The translations under genes and the position numbers were made by a program. Positions 7,098-8,583 of a DNA stretch of 8,583 nucleotides are shown here, one piece after another. The DNA comes from an uncultured Oscillospiraceae bacterium (GTDB lineage Bacteria; Bacillota; Clostridia; Oscillospirales; Ruminococcaceae), in the NCBI GenBank assembly GCA_900555435.1, contig USLH01000097.1:1-8583 (forward strand), in the 5' to 3' direction. Below the pieces are notes generated by a model that did not search any database, was not told the origin of the DNA, and saw only the letters and a list, made by a program, of their open reading frames with translations. Within the stretch, counting starts at the first letter, position 1, and each line of letters begins with the position of its first letter.

Positions 7098-7126
7098 TTG
7101 ACAAAAGGGGAAGGCTATGTTATAAT
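7098..7126 (+). promoter_or_regulatory. Consensus promoter of tRNA-Ser
   Basis: TTGACA (7098-7103), a spacer of exactly 17 bases, and TATAAT (7121-7126) preceded by TGT, an extended -10. Every element matches consensus, as expected for a stable-RNA promoter. Transcription should start near 7133, about nine bases before the mature tRNA. Confidence 0.93.
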
Positions 7127-7141
7127 AATTTTCGTTGTCAC

Positions 7142-7234
7142 GGAGAAGTCGCCTAGCTTGGTTTATGGCGCACGACTGGAACTCGTGTATGGGTTAATAG
7201 CTCATCGAGGGTTCGAATCCCTCCTTCTCCGCCA
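7142..7234 (+). tRNA. tRNA-Ser, anticodon GGA
   Basis: A 93-base gene with CCA encoded. The 7-bp acceptor stem GGAGAAG/CTTCTCC, D arm with GCC/GGC stem, anticodon stem CACGA/TCGTG with loop CTGGAAC (anticodon GGA at 7178-7180), long class II variable arm (ATGGG/CTCAT) and T arm GAGGG-TTCGAAT-CCCTC are all present. It reads UCC and UCU serine codons. It has its own promoter and terminator, so it is a single-gene unit. Confidence 0.97.
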
Positions 7235-7235
7235 A

Positions 7236-7280
7236 AGATCCACCGTAATTTTGATTGAATTACGGTGGATTTTTTTATTT
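7236..7280 (+). terminator. Intrinsic terminator of tRNA-Ser
   Basis: A perfect 13-bp stem (7238-7250 with 7258-7270) around loop TTGATTG is followed directly by T6 and then ATTT. It starts within four bases of the tRNA CCA end. The insertion element begins just beyond the T-run. Confidence 0.93.
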
Positions 7281-7318
7281 TAGTGCCTTGAGACGGTTGA
7301 GCGGAGCGAAACAGAGAA

Positions 7319-7337
7319 CCACCCGCTATGCGGGTGG
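7319..7337. repeat. Left-end subterminal hairpin of the IS200-like element
   Basis: A perfect 8-bp stem CCACCCGC/GCGGGTGG with a TAT loop. In this family such hairpins are the single-stranded DNA structures recognised by TnpA. Its arm resembles the right-end hairpin. Confidence 0.8.
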
Positions 7338-7357
7338 GAGACAAAAGGTTATACGAA

Positions 7358-7415
7358 AACTCACCAAGCTGATACAATCAGGGTGTTCAGGCTTATTGCA
7401 GCAGAAAGGTGAGTT
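7358..7415 (+). promoter_or_regulatory. tnpA leader structure that hides the ribosome site
   Basis: AACTCACC (7358-7365) is perfectly complementary to GGTGAGTT (7408-7415), and the second arm contains the AAAGGTGAG ribosome site of tnpA. Inside lies a second hairpin, CTGAT/ATCAG (7369-7373 with 7377-7381). IS200 elements are known to limit transposase translation by a 5' leader stem that masks the ribosome site, so the same role is likely here. Confidence 0.65.
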
Positions 7416-7422
7416 GAAGTGT

Positions 7423-7878
7423 ATGGCAAACCGAACAGACAGCTTGGCGCATACCAAATGGGTGTGCAAGTACCACATCGTGTTTTATCCAAAGTACCGG
7501 AGAAAAATAATCTGCAAAGGATACCGGCAGGGCTTGAAGGAAATCATCCAAAGATTGTACGGGTACAAGGAAGTGGAAATACCGGAAGGGCACATGATGC
7601 CGGATCACGGGCATCTACTGTTAAGTATACCACCGGAAAGGAGTGTGTCAAGTTTCATGGGATGCCTGAAAGAGCGCCTTGCTGATGTTCGACAAACACG
7701 CAAATTTGGGAATCGGCACTTCTGGACAGAAGGGTACTATGTTTCAACGATGAGGTTGAACGAAGCAACGATACGAAAGTATATAGAGGATCAGGAGAAG
7801 CACGACATTGCTTTGGATAAGTTTAGCGTACGGGAGAACGACCCTTTCAAGGGCAGCAGTAATATGAACGCCCTTTAA
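7423..7878 (+). CDS. tnpA: IS200/IS605-family transposase TnpA with an internally scrambled segment
   Basis: HUH-type single-strand DNA transposase that would cut and rejoin the element at its hairpins; 151 residues. The opening SLAHTKWVCKYHIVFYPKYRRK, SVSSFMG, FGNRHFW and GYYVST motifs are typical. The metal-binding pair is H62-G63-H64, where relatives have a bulky hydrophobic residue between the histidines. The probable nucleophile is Y120 in TIRKYIEDQE. ATG 7423 follows AAAGGTGAG. Residues 84-94 (ERLADVRQTRK) replace the family segment of the GKSALM..DKHANLKYK kind. The lost sequence is visible in the +1 frame at 7673-7708 (SALLMFDKHANL), so two indels of about 5 and 13 bases seem to cancel, leaving the protein 6 residues short. 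It may well be inactive. Confidence 0.9.
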   Translation: MANRTDSLAHTKWVCKYHIVFYPKYRRKIICKGYRQGLKEIIQRLYGYKEVEIPEGHMMPDHGHLLLSIPPERSVSSFMGCLKERLADVRQTRKFGNRHFWTEGYYVSTMRLNEATIRKYIEDQEKHDIALDKFSVRENDPFKGSSNMNAL

Positions 7879-7931
7879 GGGGCGGCAAAAGCGGCAAGAG
7901 CAATAGGCCTGAATTTTTGAAAAAAGTGAAA

Positions 7932-7976
7932 GCCAGCGTCTTCAGGCGCTGGCCGGTGATCATAGGCTTTTAGCCT
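7932..7976 (+). repeat. Two internal hairpins between tnpA and the right end
   Basis: GCCAGCGTC-TTCA-GGCGCTGGC (7932-7953, nine pairs with one G-T) is followed by AGGCT-TTT-AGCCT (7964-7976). Neither has a strong T-run, so they are not clear terminators. They lie in the non-coding tail of the element, a region that is often highly structured in this family; their role is unknown. Confidence 0.55.
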
Positions 7977-7983
7977 TTGTGTA

Positions 7984-8006
7984 AACCATCCGTTTGACGG
8001 GTGGTT
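7984..8006. repeat. Right-end subterminal hairpin of the IS200-like element
   Basis: AACCATCCGT and ACGGGTGGTT pair over ten positions, one being G-T, around a TTG loop. The GGGTGG arm matches that of the left-end hairpin, as expected when one TnpA binds both ends. Confidence 0.8.
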
Positions 8007-8147
8007 GTGATTTCCGAAGTGCTCTAAAACTTTACAATAGAGTTATTTGGGAATCTGTTTATCAATGGAAGACTAGCATTTTCAGCTTCTTATAATGTGA
8101 ATATACCCTAAGAAGCAAGGAAGGGTAATAATGCCACTGTTTTTGAA

Positions 8148-8419
8148 ATGCGATACTACAGGGATGCGCACCCGTCCGCCCTGTCCGGCGGGCAGAAGCA
8201 GCGGCTTGCCATCGCCTGCGCCATCTCTTTTTCCGGCGCAGGATACGGATCCTTGATAAGCCTGCCAGCGGCCTTGACGGGCAGAATATGCGCCTGATTG
8301 CAGAAAAATTGAAAAGCGAAGCGCGGCACGGCAGAACCATTCTCGTGATCACCCACGGCAGGGAACGAATCGAGAGCTGCTGCGATAATGCTGCGGATGT
8401 CGGAAAACGATCGCCGTGA
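8148..8419 (+). pseudogene. Decayed C-terminal remnant of an ABC transporter ATPase (ECF/CbiO-like)
   Basis: Two frames together give the second half of an ABC ATPase. Frame one (8148 to about 8237) carries the signature LSGGQKQRLAIACAISFSG. Frame two (8240-8419) carries Walker B as RIRILDKPASGLDG, then RLIAEKLKSEARHGRTILV and the H-switch ITH (His at 8354-8356). One missing base near 8237 (GGCCGC to GGCGC would explain it) separates them. The Walker A half is absent; upstream there is only about 130 bases of unrecognised DNA and then the insertion element. The catalytic glutamate after Walker B is lysine (AAG, 8258-8260). The last ten residues diverge from family endings and may reflect a further indel. 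The segment resembles ATPases of energy-coupling-factor importers. It is not functional as read. Confidence 0.82.
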
Positions 8420-8434
8420 AACAGCAAAGGATTG

Positions 8435-8583
8435 CTATGGGGTATCCGTACCGGAGGAATCGTTTTCCGTCCCTGCCGGCAACTCCACAGCAATGGTGGT
8501 GCCCTTCTCCGAGCTTTCCTCTACGCGGACGGAGCCGCCGTGGAGATCGGCGATCTCCCACACCAGCGAGAGCCCCAGCCCCG
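8435..8583 (-). CDS. Sensor histidine kinase, C-terminal end only (continues past the window)
   Basis: Minus-strand reading from the window edge to TAG at 8437-8435 gives 48 complete codons. They begin GLGLSLVWEIADLHGG, the G2 box and last helix of a HATPase domain, then SVRVEESSEKGTTIAVELP, the standard final strands of a kinase that autophosphorylates on histidine. About 15 hydrophilic residues follow as a tail. The start, sensor and dimerisation domains lie outside the window. It converges on the ABC ATPase remnant, ending 15 bases from it. No terminator is clear between them. The signal it senses cannot be inferred. Confidence 0.85.
   Translation of the reverse strand, partial: GLGLSLVWEIADLHGGSVRVEESSEKGTTIAVELPAGTENDSSGTDTP

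Larger units (their letters stand above)
7283..8013 (+). mobile_element. Solo IS200/IS605-family insertion element (tnpA only)
   Basis: A short element with no terminal inverted repeats but with subterminal hairpins at both ends, as the family requires: left CCACCCGC-TAT-GCGGGTGG (7319-7337) and right AACCATCCGT-TTG-ACGGGTGGTT (7984-8006, one G-T pair), which share the GGGTGG arm. It carries a single transposase gene between them and no tnpB. The exact tips are not resolved: the left tip lies between about 7283 and 7312, the right tip shortly after 8006. No target duplication is expected. It sits against the T-run of the tRNA-Ser terminator. Confidence 0.82.

Noticed and set aside
7153..7377. 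Minus-strand open frame ending in G-E-G-G-I-R-T-L-D-E
   Set aside because: This is the antisense reading of the tRNA-Ser gene, a well-known spurious protein pattern in databases; the tRNA is certain.
8014..8036. Minus-strand GTTTTAGAGCAC, which resembles the start of type II CRISPR repeats
   Set aside because: It is a single short match with no repeat units, spacers or cas genes in the window, so it is not evidence of an array or tracrRNA.
8091..8096. TATAAT box upstream of the ABC remnant
   Set aside because: There is no acceptable -35 at 16-18 bases and no intact gene downstream.
8131..8256. 41-codon frame with a purine-rich upstream region
   Set aside because: It reads the ABC signature region in the wrong frame, while the LSGGQ frame beginning at 8148 explains the sequence.
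8062..8493. 143-codon minus-strand frame
   Set aside because: It is antisense to the ABC remnant and in a different frame from the histidine kinase end; no domain is recognised.

Overview
The window looks like chromosomal DNA from a low-to-mid-GC Gram-positive anaerobe, most likely a gut-type member of the Clostridia (Oscillospiraceae/Ruminococcaceae-like). The reasons are strong AGGAGG-type ribosome sites, a lipobox solute-binding protein with a Ser/Thr-rich linker, an LplB/YtcP-type sugar permease pair without its own ATPase, a YabE-like G5/3D protein, a clostridial class II aldolase, and near-consensus sigma-A promoters. The taxonomic call is inference.

Layout. 1-185: leader with a possible promoter and a pair of direct repeats. 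186-3782 (+): carbohydrate ABC importer operon, with two permeases followed by a lipoprotein solute-binding protein that is broken by a single-base frameshift, then a strong terminator (3811-3851). 3852-4154: no gene seen. 4155-5383 (-): YabE-like cell-wall protein with its own terminator, a hairpin in the leader and a consensus promoter. 5384-5703: AT-rich, no gene supported. 5704-5978 (-): a 54-residue DUF3006-like gene with a terminator. 6018-7028 (-): class II fructose-bisphosphate aldolase with terminator and promoter. 7098-7280 (+): tRNA-Ser(GGA) with a consensus promoter and terminator, divergent from the aldolase gene. About 7283-8013 (+): a solo IS200/IS605-family element carrying only tnpA, sitting against the tRNA terminator. 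8014-8147: nothing recognised. 8148-8419 (+): decayed C-terminal remnant of an ABC ATPase. 8435-8583 (-): the last codons of a sensor histidine kinase that continues beyond the window.

Functionally this is ordinary chromosome plus one small mobile element. The importer would bring in an oligosaccharide using an ATPase encoded elsewhere, and the aldolase is central glycolysis. The main oddities are indel damage in three genes: a -1 in the binding protein, a compensating pair in tnpA, and a -1 plus a catalytic Glu-to-Lys change in the ABC remnant. Two leader RNAs also have hairpins that could control expression (tnpA and the YabE-like gene). I found no convincing undescribed multi-gene system here.
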